Part shown: in pieces, positions 6,703 to 15,467 of the stretch | How the letters are laid out: each line of letters starts with the position of its first letter | Position numbering within the stretch: position 1 is the first letter of the stretch | From: a virus | DNA length: 51,345 bases | Direction: 5' to 3' (one strand) | IMG/VR virus record: IMGVR_UViG_3300010392_000254 | Location: 1 to 51,345 of that record | Position numbers and translations under genes: made by a program | Notes under the pieces: generated by a model | The model's database searches: none | Seen by the model: only the letters and a program-made list of their open reading frames with translations | Told to the model about the DNA's origin: nothing

Positions 6703-9700
6703 TTAGAGTGGTTCACCATTCTCATTAAATGGAGTACCATCTGACTTGATAACATATAAGTAACTACCAGACAGTGTCAATGCACCTGAGTCTAACACAA
6801 CATCTGTAATACTGGTGTCTGACCAAGATGTATCCTCTACTGGTAAAAGCTCTGTATGTGTACAAGCTGACCACGTAGAAGCATTACCCATCTCTACCCT
6901 GGCTGGTGTAGTAGCTATGTAGACATCTGTATAATCCGTTATAGCATTTGGAACACCTGAGTCATAATGACCTATTCTTACATCATCCCAACCTGTAGCG
7001 GGAGTATCATGTCCATCTCTTTGCCACTTACAAGCATCCAGATCTACCCCTTTCACATTATCTCTATAAAGATAGCCAAATCCATTTTCTACACCGATAT
7101 CATTCAGCTTAAAATGAGAATCCCATCTATGCCAGTCAGTGTCATCAGGTATTTTCCAACCTTCGGTGTTCTTAGCATTATAAACAGAAGAGCTCGTGGG
7201 ACCAACAGAGTTGCTAGTGTTGTCGTAGAAGCTCCAACTACTGCTTCCAGCCGGTACCATAAGAAGAACCTGAGGTGTCTCATTCAACCCTCCGTCAATA
7301 CCATCGCTAAAGACGTAGTATTGTTTCCAATTAGCACTGGCAACACTATAAGTGTCTGACTGAAATCTTCTCCAATAGCTTATAAAGAGCTCTGGATCAT
7401 GATTACTAGATGCATACCCAAAACCACCGTTTCTGTTGGTGCTTGTGGTAGAGTCATACCTCTTACGCCTTAAACTCGAAGTACGCCCTGTTCTCTGCTG
7501 TGTAGTATCAAATGTAAGGTGTTGGCCTGATGTATCGTCACCAATACCTATCACATAAGTGCTTAAGCTCTGAGTACCAAGCGAAGGAGTACCATAAGTT
7601 ATTGCCGTTCCATTTGCTGCTTCATCACCTTTAGTATACTGCCTTACCACACCACCGAATGTTCCAAAACCACCAGCTGTTGGTGACAAGGATACAGTAG
7701 CCCCTTCTGAAACAGAGCCTGTTATAGTAATATCGCCTGTCGTGGTATCGCTAATATTAACGCTGTCTGCATATGTTGCAGATGTTAGACTGTTTGTAAT
7801 AAGATCTGTATTACGTAAGATATCTACTGAACCAAGAGTTGTAGCTGAAGACATTTCGTTAATAATGAGCTTAGGAAGAACGATATCTGGAACACCAGCT
7901 TTTCTACCTATACCTTCCACTATTCTGAATGTTTCCCACTTGTCTCCTAAAGAACCTCCGTATCCTAGACTTTCTAACCACTCAAATGATAGATCATTAA
8001 AAGAGTTACCATCAAAACCCACAAAGTTTAAAAACTCTATCCAAAGGTCTCTAGAATTACCATCCTCTGCTAATCTGTCAACTATCCAAGTGTTGTCATT
8101 AGTACCGAAAAAGGTTCCTGTAAGAAGAGCCACAAAGATATTGATAGCGTCTATAAATGTTTGTGTAGCTGCCCCGTTGACTAAGAGTTGATGCTTAGCA
8201 GTTAATACTACATCATCTGCTAATGGGTTAGACACAGCATCATTAACTACAACGTTGTGATAACCTTTAAGAACAGGACTGTCTAAGCTAGTGCTAGAAG
8301 AGATGTCGTTAGCTGTAAGTGCTTTCCTAAGCGTTATTTCTAGAGAACCATCTATGGATGTAGATGACTCAATGTCGTTGACATCAGCTGCATGTGGAGC
8401 CATGGAATCTAGAAGTCTGATATCTCCAGCATTATCAGGATCGAAGAGAGCTATGATTCCTGATGGAGAAGGCTCTTCTGGTGGCTCTTCTGGTGGTGGT
8501 GGCTCTGTAATAGCACTAGTAAGTCTGATGTCACCAGCATTGTCAGCATCAAACATTTTAATACTAACATCACCAGATGGAATAACAACAGCACCCTGAA
8601 CTGCACCTATATCTGCAGTTGTACCAGTGTGTGGAATATTAATCCCATCACCATCACTCCAAGAAGTGGAGGTAGCTAGGGTTATAACGTTAGTGTTATA
8701 GTTTATAGAAGATATCTGAACAGACGTGTCTGCAAGACCTATCTGTATGTAATCTCCTGGAACTATACCAAAACCATCTGAGAAGTAACTAGCGTCATCT
8801 ACTGTCAGAGACGTACCTGATCCACTGCCATCAGCAGTAGTCAAGTTAACAGCTGCACCAGCACAAGGGCTACCTTCTTGCAGTGCAAAACCCGCTAGAT
8901 CAGCAGGAGTAGAACTAGCCCACTCTGGATCAGCTTGTATGTTGTCAGAGAATGTAGAGCTATAGCTACTCTCAGCAGCTGTTAAGCTTATTGCTGAAGT
9001 ACCTTTCTGAACTACCTGATCTGTAGCACCTGAATCGTAAGCTACACAGTTACCTTGTACCTTAGCTCCAGCAAACTCATTACCATAAAATGTGTTAAGG
9101 TTCTTATCAAATCGGAATTCTTCATCCCATTCGATACCAGACCCTTGACGCATCTTATAGATGATATTGTTCTTAAAGTGGTTATCTACTGGTTCCCCAA
9201 CAGCTGCAGTGTTAGAACTTAAGTTCCAAGCTGGACCGTAGCAGTTAAAGATGTTGTTGTGGTAGAACCTGTTATTTACACCAATAGTAGCATCATCACT
9301 ACCAACCACTGTACTGACTACAGCACCTTCTGTAGTATTGTCGTAGAAGAAGTTCTGTCTTAAGATGTTGGCAGTACCAAGCATCTTGATAGCACTACCT
9401 TTCTCGTTATCCACAGTTTCAGGGATAGCGCTTATCCAGTTGCCTTCGATAAGGTTTCTATTACTTACATTCTTAAGAGAGAATGCCCTGTTACCGACCT
9501 TATCTCCTGGATCTACATCACCACTCTTGAAGCTGAAAGCTGATCCAGAGTACGTCTCAAAAGTGTTACTCCAGATGTTATTTTTAATAACGTTGTAGTC
9601 AGATTCAATTCTCATCAAATCGTGACCACCTCTGGTAAAGGTGTTACCTTGGATCAGGTTATAATCACAACCATCTCCTAAGAAGAGCATACTACCAGTA

Positions 9701-10218
9701 TCATCATGTGAACCAGTAAAAGAGTATGTATCCCAATAACCTACAGCATCGAAACTAGAGTCTAGTATCTGGTTGTATTCAGATCCAGACTGGAATCTCC
9801 AAGCTGAATAACCTTTACAATATCTGAAATCTAGATTCTTAAAAATACAATGACTAGTATTGGAAAAATCACCCCAAGCTTCTATAGTAGCGTCAGTATA
9901 GAACCCTGGACCACCATTAGCATGGAAACCATCCACTGTAACATAGTCTCTATTAGAAAGGACAATAACATCTCTTCTTGTAGAGTGAGTTAATAGTGGT
10001 ATCTCACTTTGATAGGCTTTATATGTGATTCTGTTAGAGTCAGAAGTACCAGAATTAGAAGGAGCTATCTGCTGATTAGAATAAGTTCCACCACGTACTT
10101 CAACAGTATCACCAGCAGTAAGAGTCGAGTTAGCCTTAGTTATTGTCTTCCAAGGAGAACCAATACTAGTACCGGAGTTACTGTCGTTACCTGATGTTGA
10201 TACGTAATATATAGTCAT
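6703..10218 (-). CDS. Tailspike/fibre with N-terminal parallel beta-helix, 1171 aa
   Basis: Last gene of the late arm, probably the host-receptor or capsule-degrading protein. Residues 1 to about 400 form a pectate-lyase-like right-handed beta-helix (start IYYVSTSGNDSNSGTSIGSP, then repeated N-x-I/F turns such as NLIQGNTFTRGG). A Pro/Glu linker (PPPPEEPPEEPSPS) leads to tandem repeats of the xLTANDxxSxTSxD type and a segment with FEWLESLGYGGSLGDKW. The last 350 residues form an aromatic-rich beta domain (YWRRFQSDTYS) and end in GSYLYVIKSDGTP. The repeat plus SLGY module is shared with the 11093-12532 gene. The helix sits at the very N-terminus, with no separate anchor domain visible. Confidence 0.85.
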   Translation of the reverse strand: MTIYYVSTSGNDSNSGTSIGSPWKTITKANSTLTAGDTVEVRGGTYSNQQIAPSNSGTSDSNRITYKAYQSEIPLLTHSTRRDVIVLSNRDYVTVDGFHANGGPGFYTDATIEAWGDFSNTSHCIFKNLDFRYCKGYSAWRFQSGSEYNQILDSSFDAVGYWDTYSFTGSHDDTGSMLFLGDGCDYNLIQGNTFTRGGHDLMRIESDYNVIKNNIWSNTFETYSGSAFSFKSGDVDPGDKVGNRAFSLKNVSNRNLIEGNWISAIPETVDNEKGSAIKMLGTANILRQNFFYDNTTEGAVVSTVVGSDDATIGVNNRFYHNNIFNCYGPAWNLSSNTAAVGEPVDNHFKNNIIYKMRQGSGIEWDEEFRFDKNLNTFYGNEFAGAKVQGNCVAYDSGATDQVVQKGTSAISLTAAESSYSSTFSDNIQADPEWASSTPADLAGFALQEGSPCAGAAVNLTTADGSGSGTSLTVDDASYFSDGFGIVPGDYIQIGLADTSVQISSINYNTNVITLATSTSWSDGDGINIPHTGTTADIGAVQGAVVIPSGDVSIKMFDADNAGDIRLTSAITEPPPPEEPPEEPSPSGIIALFDPDNAGDIRLLDSMAPHAADVNDIESSTSIDGSLEITLRKALTANDISSSTSLDSPVLKGYHNVVVNDAVSNPLADDVVLTAKHQLLVNGAATQTFIDAINIFVALLTGTFFGTNDNTWIVDRLAEDGNSRDLWIEFLNFVGFDGNSFNDLSFEWLESLGYGGSLGDKWETFRIVEGIGRKAGVPDIVLPKLIINEMSSATTLGSVDILRNTDLITNSLTSATYADSVNISDTTTGDITITGSVSEGATVSLSPTAGGFGTFGGVVRQYTKGDEAANGTAITYGTPSLGTQSLSTYVIGIGDDTSGQHLTFDTTQQRTGRTSSLRRKRYDSTTSTNRNGGFGYASSNHDPELFISYWRRFQSDTYSVASANWKQYYVFSDGIDGGLNETPQVLLMVPAGSSSWSFYDNTSNSVGPTSSSVYNAKNTEGWKIPDDTDWHRWDSHFKLNDIGVENGFGYLYRDNVKGVDLDACKWQRDGHDTPATGWDDVRIGHYDSGVPNAITDYTDVYIATTPARVEMGNASTWSACTHTELLPVEDTSWSDTSITDVVLDSGALTLSGSYLYVIKSDGTPFNENGEPL

Positions 10219-10221
10219 AAT

Positions 10222-11088
10222 CTATACCACAGATACAGATTCTTTTATACCGTAAAGAGACCCATCTGATTTTCTGAATTGTAAATAATACGACCCTGTG
10301 TCTGCTACTGTACTTATTGCAGAAAAGTCCCCATTAACATCTGTAGATACCCCTGTACCGCTGTCAGTGACCGTTGTAGAGTCCCAAGAAGGTCTTAGTA
10401 TCCAATCTAGCCCTGTAACACTTGCAGTGTCTGTGGTGCCTGAGAAGCTATTAGAAGACAGTGGGTTGTCACTATCAAAAGAAGGAGAACCTGTTAAGGT
10501 CATAGCTGTTCCAGAATGATCTGAAAGTTCATCAGCTATAAGGTCCCAAGAATCTACTAGGTCAGTAACGTGACCTGTAGGCTTATCACCACCATTAATA
10601 TTACCTATTGTAGTATCACTAAGAACAACATCCCAAACACCTGCATAAGCAACTTTTCCTGGCCAATGACCACCTGGAGAACCACCACTAGTAGCGTGAC
10701 CTACAGCTACATCAGTAAAGGTAGCAGCACCAGGAGTACCAGAGTTAGTGACTTTAGCATCACCATCTAACCACATCTCTACATCACTAGTACCATCCCA
10801 CGTAACTGTACACGTGTACCATGTATCAGCAACTAAGGCATCAGTACTGACAGCAGCAACACTTGTAGTTGGACCTTTAATTACGGCTCTCAACTTGTCT
10901 GAAGAGTTAAGACCTATTCTGAAGTAGTTGTTACCTGCACCTGTATCTATAAGGCCAAAGATAGCATCGTCTGAAGACACTAGAGGGTTAGGTGTTTTGA
11001 ATCTACAACTAATAGTGGCTGGGGAACTATTAGCTAGAGAGTAAGCTCTACGAGCATACTGACTTGAACCATTTAAAACTAAAGCCAT
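10222..11088 (-). CDS. LamG/concanavalin-like virion protein, 288 aa
   Basis: Probable tail fibre or adhesin component. Residues 1-200 match the laminin-G/concanavalin-like jelly roll seen in many phage fibres: an opening LNGSSQYARR strand, then W-Y-T-x-T-V-T-W-D-G (TWYTCTVTWDG) and the closing GKVAYAGVWDVVLS. The C-terminal 70 residues form a separate beta module ending GSYYLQFRKSDGS, resembling the end of the 1171-residue tailspike. It lies between the two other fibre-like genes in a tight operon (3-4 base gaps). Confidence 0.8.
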   Translation of the reverse strand: MALVLNGSSQYARRAYSLANSSPATISCRFKTPNPLVSSDDAIFGLIDTGAGNNYFRIGLNSSDKLRAVIKGPTTSVAAVSTDALVADTWYTCTVTWDGTSDVEMWLDGDAKVTNSGTPGAATFTDVAVGHATSGGSPGGHWPGKVAYAGVWDVVLSDTTIGNINGGDKPTGHVTDLVDSWDLIADELSDHSGTAMTLTGSPSFDSDNPLSSNSFSGTTDTASVTGLDWILRPSWDSTTVTDSGTGVSTDVNGDFSAISTVADTGSYYLQFRKSDGSLYGIKESVSVV

Positions 11089-11092
11089 TTTA

Positions 11093-12532
11093 TTATATTC
11101 CTATATTTTCATCTTGTTCCCAAGCATCCCATCTGTCGTTGAGAGAGCCTGTATATCCTAGAGATCCTAACCACTGTGTAGCTAGATCATTAAATGAGTC
11201 ACCGCTTATACCGTCTGCACCTTGTGAGATGAACCAATCCACCCATAGGTCTCTGACATCTCCTTCGTACCCTAGTTGGTCAATTACCCACAAATCTCTA
11301 TGTAAGAAAGGACCACCAGCGCCTGTTATGGAGATATTAACATCGTCTATTAAAGTTGCGGATGTTGCATCATTAGTTACCAGAGGATGCTTAGCAGTTA
11401 GTACTAGACTTCCATCTATTAATGTAGTAGAAAGAGCGTCTCCTACTTCAAGATTAATATTACTATCAATATCAACATTGTCTATTGTTGTAGCACTAGA
11501 AGTATCGTTAACTAGTACTGAAGTCTTTAAAGTGAGATCTATACTGTCTATAGATATGTCAGAGAGTAACTCATTCGCTGTCAATCCGTGTCTTAGTAGT
11601 AATGCAGGGCTGTCTATAGATGTAGCGCTGGCTGTCTCATTAGTATCCAGATTATGTATTCTTGTTATATCTACACCATCTATAGATGTAGCTGATCCCG
11701 AGTCATTAATAAGTATTGGAGATCTTAGAAGAATGTTAGCACTGTCTACATAAGTGTTACTAAAGGTATCGTTAGCGGTGAGAGTATGAGTAGTAACACC
11801 AGAAGCTGGTGTAAAGGCAAAGATTTGGGCTGTAGGTTTTAAGAGTTGATAAGGATCTCTTTGAACCTCTTGAAGCTTATCAAGCTCTAAATCTTTATCA
11901 AAAAGAAGAAAGTACCCTAAGGTTCCTTCCGCTGATCGGGCTGCATCTGATGACCGATTTAGTAATTGGAGATCTGAGGTACCGGCAGGAGCGCTAAAGC
12001 TGCTATTTCTTAGCTGAGACTCCCCATCTACAATAACATTTCTATCATTATCTGAATCATTCCACGTTGCCGAGATTTTATGCCAACTTTGATCCCATAT
12101 GTCTGTAGCGAATGTAATTGGATCATTTGCCATAGATCCTATTTCTAGCTCTAACTTAGTATCTCCGTTAGACCTAAACATCTGAAACTCAGAACTGGCA
12201 GTATGAAAAAACTTTGCAAAGGTGGCAGGAGTTGTTCCGTTACTCTTGAAATTAAAAGCTACAGACCCGTTTGAATAACTGAGTCCAGAAGGACGTGCGT
12301 AAGTAATCTCTTCAGACCCTGTCTGATGGTACCCTTCAGATGTAAAAGATCCTGACAGTGTAGTAGGTTGTTCAGCATCTAGAAGGTTTCTATTATACCC
12401 ACTGAAAAATTTAGCAAAAATTAAGTGTCTTGCTAAAGGGTGTGCCCAATCGATCTCACAAGTAGTTACAGGTTTTGATTTTGGCTGGGTAAATCCTGGA
12501 GTCAAACCTCTAGGTAATTGTATAGCACCCAT
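11093..12532 (-). CDS. Fibre protein: LamG domain plus tandem ANDxxSxTxID repeats, 479 aa
   Basis: Residues about 50-230 look LamG-like (QSWHKISATWNDSD, TLGYFLLFDKDL) and end in the RDPYQLLKP motif common in phage LamG proteins. About seven repeats of roughly 20-24 residues follow, around a core L-x-x-N-D/E-x-x-S-x-T-x-I-D (for example LTANDTFSNTYVD). The C-terminus (ATQWLGSLGYTGSLNDRWDA) is a module shared with the tailspike at 6703-10218, suggesting common assembly or exchange of modules. Virion role inferred from position and domains. Confidence 0.8.
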   Translation of the reverse strand: MGAIQLPRGLTPGFTQPKSKPVTTCEIDWAHPLARHLIFAKFFSGYNRNLLDAEQPTTLSGSFTSEGYHQTGSEEITYARPSGLSYSNGSVAFNFKSNGTTPATFAKFFHTASSEFQMFRSNGDTKLELEIGSMANDPITFATDIWDQSWHKISATWNDSDNDRNVIVDGESQLRNSSFSAPAGTSDLQLLNRSSDAARSAEGTLGYFLLFDKDLELDKLQEVQRDPYQLLKPTAQIFAFTPASGVTTHTLTANDTFSNTYVDSANILLRSPILINDSGSATSIDGVDITRIHNLDTNETASATSIDSPALLLRHGLTANELLSDISIDSIDLTLKTSVLVNDTSSATTIDNVDIDSNINLEVGDALSTTLIDGSLVLTAKHPLVTNDATSATLIDDVNISITGAGGPFLHRDLWVIDQLGYEGDVRDLWVDWFISQGADGISGDSFNDLATQWLGSLGYTGSLNDRWDAWEQDENIGI

Positions 12533-12544
12533 AATATTTACCTC

Positions 12545-13000
12545 TTAAGCATGAGGTCCATATGAAACAGGAGTTACATGGATATCCCAACCAGCTGGTA
12601 AACTTTGACCTGACAAGTTCTCCACATAAAACTCATACTCTTGTGAAGTTTTAGTATTAGGGAGAGGTATTGTGATAGGGCAATACTGAGCTGTTGTTAC
12701 ATTGTTTAGTGGAAAAGCTCCCACAAAGACATGAGCAAAGTTGCCATCAGGTACATCTGCATCGTTAGTGCTCTCTATGTTGAGAAGTCTCAAATAAAGA
12801 TTAGCATAAGAGCTAGCATCAGGAGCTACTGAAAAGTTAGCTTCAAGAATAACTTGAGCCATAACAGCATCATCATCGTTAGTCCAAGTGCTTAGATCAC
12901 CAGCAACTGAGAAAGAACCATCTGACACTGCTGAGCTAGATGTTCCTAATGTGTCCTGTGTTCCGAACTTGTGGATCACATCATCTGTACCTATGGCCAT
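12545..13000 (-). CDS. Virion structural protein, 151 aa
   Basis: Beta-rich protein starting MAIGTDDVIHKFGTQD, an opening I associate with structural proteins of marine phages. It has no membrane segment or catalytic motif. The centre (YANLYLRLLNIESTNDADVPD) and end (LPAGWDIHVTPVSYGPH) look like a small jelly roll. It sits between the fibre genes and two other small structural genes. Likely a tail-tip or fibre-associated component; exact role unknown. Confidence 0.65.
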   Translation of the reverse strand: MAIGTDDVIHKFGTQDTLGTSSSAVSDGSFSVAGDLSTWTNDDDAVMAQVILEANFSVAPDASSYANLYLRLLNIESTNDADVPDGNFAHVFVGAFPLNNVTTAQYCPITIPLPNTKTSQEYEFYVENLSGQSLPAGWDIHVTPVSYGPHA

Positions 13001-13003
13001 AAC

Positions 13004-13306
13004 TTATACTCCTGCTAAAGCATCTACTAATGTCGATACAACTGTATTAACACCAGACTGAATGGCACTATCAGAAGCACCTTGTATTGCTGCTACACTT
13101 AAGGCATTGTTCTCTGCTAGAACAGCCATAACAGCTTGTTTACCTGCTATACCAGGACGGCTGAACACTTCAGCTGCCCAAGCTTTCTCAGCTGCTGTAG
13201 GAGTACCACTTAACAGGTTATTAGCTGCAATCACTACTGCAACCGTAACCTTGTTAAGTAGATCACTATCATTAAACAGCTGACGTACTTCTAAATACGT
13301 AGCCAT
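13004..13306 (-). CDS. Conserved phage protein of unknown function, 100 aa
   Basis: Ala-rich, helical 100-residue protein (LNKVTVAVVIAANNLLSGTP, then AAEKAWAAEVFSRPG). Sequences of this type are common next to phage structural genes, but I know of no assigned function. Its stop overlaps the flanking gene by a base, so it is co-translated with the structural genes. The weakly hydrophobic first helix is not a clear membrane span. Confidence 0.65.
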   Translation of the reverse strand: MATYLEVRQLFNDSDLLNKVTVAVVIAANNLLSGTPTAAEKAWAAEVFSRPGIAGKQAVMAVLAENNALSVAAIQGASDSAIQSGVNTVVSTLVDALAGV

Positions 13307-13677
13307 TATGAAGGATCTCCTACCTCGATATCGAATGCTGGGATATCAACTTCATCACCACTAGTGATTGCTTTAGTTGTACCGTCTGTAACTGCTAACA
13401 CTTTTGAACCTACAGTGTCTACTAGAGCTACGTGGTTATAGTTACCAGTAGCTGTTACTGATACAGCATTCTTAGCTGCAATAGTAACTTTTCTACCTGA
13501 AGTGTCACCATTAGCTTTAGTGAAGTCACCACCTGATAGTGAAACTTCTGCTAGCTTGTTAGTGTTGATAGTTGCATAGTCACTAGAGAATGTATCAAAG
13601 ATACGTAGCATATTTGCTGTCTCTACTCCATCCAATGCAGCGTCTAAAACGTCTGTATCATTTAAATACTTAGCCAT
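13306..13677 (-). CDS. Putative virion structural protein, 123 aa
   Basis: Short acidic, beta-rich protein (AKYLNDTDVLDAALDG, then GRKVTIAAKNAVSVTATG). The Thr/Val/Ala pattern suits a small decoration or fibre component. It abuts both neighbours with single-base overlaps in the internal virion protein to fibre stretch of the late operon. Function unknown. Confidence 0.62.
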   Translation of the reverse strand: MAKYLNDTDVLDAALDGVETANMLRIFDTFSSDYATINTNKLAEVSLSGGDFTKANGDTSGRKVTIAAKNAVSVTATGNYNHVALVDTVGSKVLAVTDGTTKAITSGDEVDIPAFDIEVGDPS

Positions 13678-15464
13678 TATTTATTACTCTCTTCGTTGTT
13701 TTGTGTTGTTGTTTCTTCGGCACCTTCCAACTTAAATTGGAAACCACCTTGGAGTTGTAACAGATCCATAGTCTCAGCAAATGAGGTCTTGTAATCTGTA
13801 TTTTTATTTATAGCATGAGCTCTTGATTTAACAACCCTAGAGAGCGGTCTGCCATACCTTCTATTCAAACTGTCAGCATGCTTTTGATAGTCTGAGTTCT
13901 TTGTTACAAATAGGAAATCACCGTTGTCAGAGACACTGGCTTTAATATTCATGGTTAGGGGAGCTACCCAAGAGATACCGACACCTTTAAGACCTACAGA
14001 CCCTTCAGGGTTGAATGTCTTACCTATATCCTGAACAATGTGTCCCATATAGTTTGTGGTAGCATTCTGATACCTAGAAGCTGACTTTTCCCAATCATTA
14101 GCTATTTCTACAAAATCTGGATTCTCTGTAGCACCTATGATCAATTCGAGATCACTAGTAGACAGACTCTCTGGATCTGACTCTAAAGCTGAGCTTAATG
14201 ATTTGAAAGAGTCTTTTAATACAGACTGTGCTTCCTTGTCACCTACAGTAGCTGTTACAAGATCAGATAAAACCTTCTGGCCATTCTCTACACCTTCAGC
14301 ATCAAGATTGAGATCGCTAGGATGCATAGCTCTTGCCTTACTATTAAAAGTATTCATTAACCAGTTTCTATAATCTCTCATCTCAGGATCAAATAGAATT
14401 TTAGCTCCTGCTGTATCTCCCATAGCTTTCTGAAAAACTTCACCCATAATCTTCATCTTACGTATTTCAGGAGTGAGTACTTCAGACCTAGCTTGCATCT
14501 CTGCAAGAAGATCTCTCTCTTGAGCTAGTTGAGCTAGAGACTTACCTTCTTTCAATCTTTCAATAGCATTATCAAAAACCTGCATACCTGGATCAATATA
14601 CTTCTTACCATCATCTGTAGCGAAGAAACCTCCAGATCTCTGAATCATTGAAGATTGGTATCTAGTCTTAGCATCTTCTAAAGCTAGGATAGCTGACTGT
14701 TTCTTATCCTCTTCAAGACCACCAGTGACATCCACACCTCTAAGAACATCCTGCCTAGTTTCAAAAGCTAACATCTGGATAGCTGGCATTGCAGCTGCAG
14801 CATGTGGAGCTAGTTGTTCAGGAGAAAGAGTCTTACCTACCACTCTCTGTTTCTCTATTAGGATATTGAAATAATCTAGTCTAGCCTTACTGCTATCAAT
14901 ATAGCTAAGCTCAGCCTGTTGAGTCTTTAAAGATTCACCTTTAAGATTATAGTCAACAAGAGCTTTATTCTGAATCTGCAATTCCTGATCTGCTATCTGT
15001 TCTACCAGACTAGCTCTACGAGTATCCACAATTTCATCAATAGTGGCACCAATATTTTCACCAGTCATTAGCTTGAAAGATTCAGCAGCTTCTTTTCTAA
15101 GAGAAGAATCCTTACTAACTATATCCTTATATCTCTGAACACTTAGAAGCTTAATCATTGCAGGGTTAGCACCCTGTCTAGCTGCCATTTCAAGCCTACT
15201 AGAACTCTTACCGATAGCATCTATCTCTGAATTGAATCTAGTACCGGCAGTGCTAGGCTGTATGTTACTTGAATTTCCTAACTGATCGTTGATAAGGTTG
15301 AGTTCAAAATCAGCTATAGACTTCTCATCTGCTGCTGCTTTCTCTCTCTGAGCTTTCTCTTGAGCAAGTTTCTGGAAACCTAGTCCAGCCTGCACACCAA
15401 AAGAAGCTAAATTCCCTATCGCCTCTGCATTGGCTACTATTGAAGAGTGTCCTGCTATAGCCAT
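13677..15464 (-). CDS. Putative internal virion (ejection) protein, 595 aa
   Basis: Mostly helical, with a long charged segment (residues 30-110, KAQREKAAADEKSIADFELN) and few aromatics, as is usual for T7-like core or ejection proteins. It lies directly after the giant 1637-residue virion gene and before the small structural genes, a position matching T7 gp15 in relative order. No transglycosylase motif is visible. The assignment comes from synteny and composition. Confidence 0.6.
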   Translation of the reverse strand: MAIAGHSSIVANAEAIGNLASFGVQAGLGFQKLAQEKAQREKAAADEKSIADFELNLINDQLGNSSNIQPSTAGTRFNSEIDAIGKSSSRLEMAARQGANPAMIKLLSVQRYKDIVSKDSSLRKEAAESFKLMTGENIGATIDEIVDTRRASLVEQIADQELQIQNKALVDYNLKGESLKTQQAELSYIDSSKARLDYFNILIEKQRVVGKTLSPEQLAPHAAAAMPAIQMLAFETRQDVLRGVDVTGGLEEDKKQSAILALEDAKTRYQSSMIQRSGGFFATDDGKKYIDPGMQVFDNAIERLKEGKSLAQLAQERDLLAEMQARSEVLTPEIRKMKIMGEVFQKAMGDTAGAKILFDPEMRDYRNWLMNTFNSKARAMHPSDLNLDAEGVENGQKVLSDLVTATVGDKEAQSVLKDSFKSLSSALESDPESLSTSDLELIIGATENPDFVEIANDWEKSASRYQNATTNYMGHIVQDIGKTFNPEGSVGLKGVGISWVAPLTMNIKASVSDNGDFLFVTKNSDYQKHADSLNRRYGRPLSRVVKSRAHAINKNTDYKTSFAETMDLLQLQGGFQFKLEGAEETTTQNNEESNK

Positions 15465-15467
15465 ATC

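Noticed and set aside
6967-8599. + strand open frames opposite the tailspike gene
   Set aside because: They are antisense shadows of a long gene with clear domains and have no ribosome sites.
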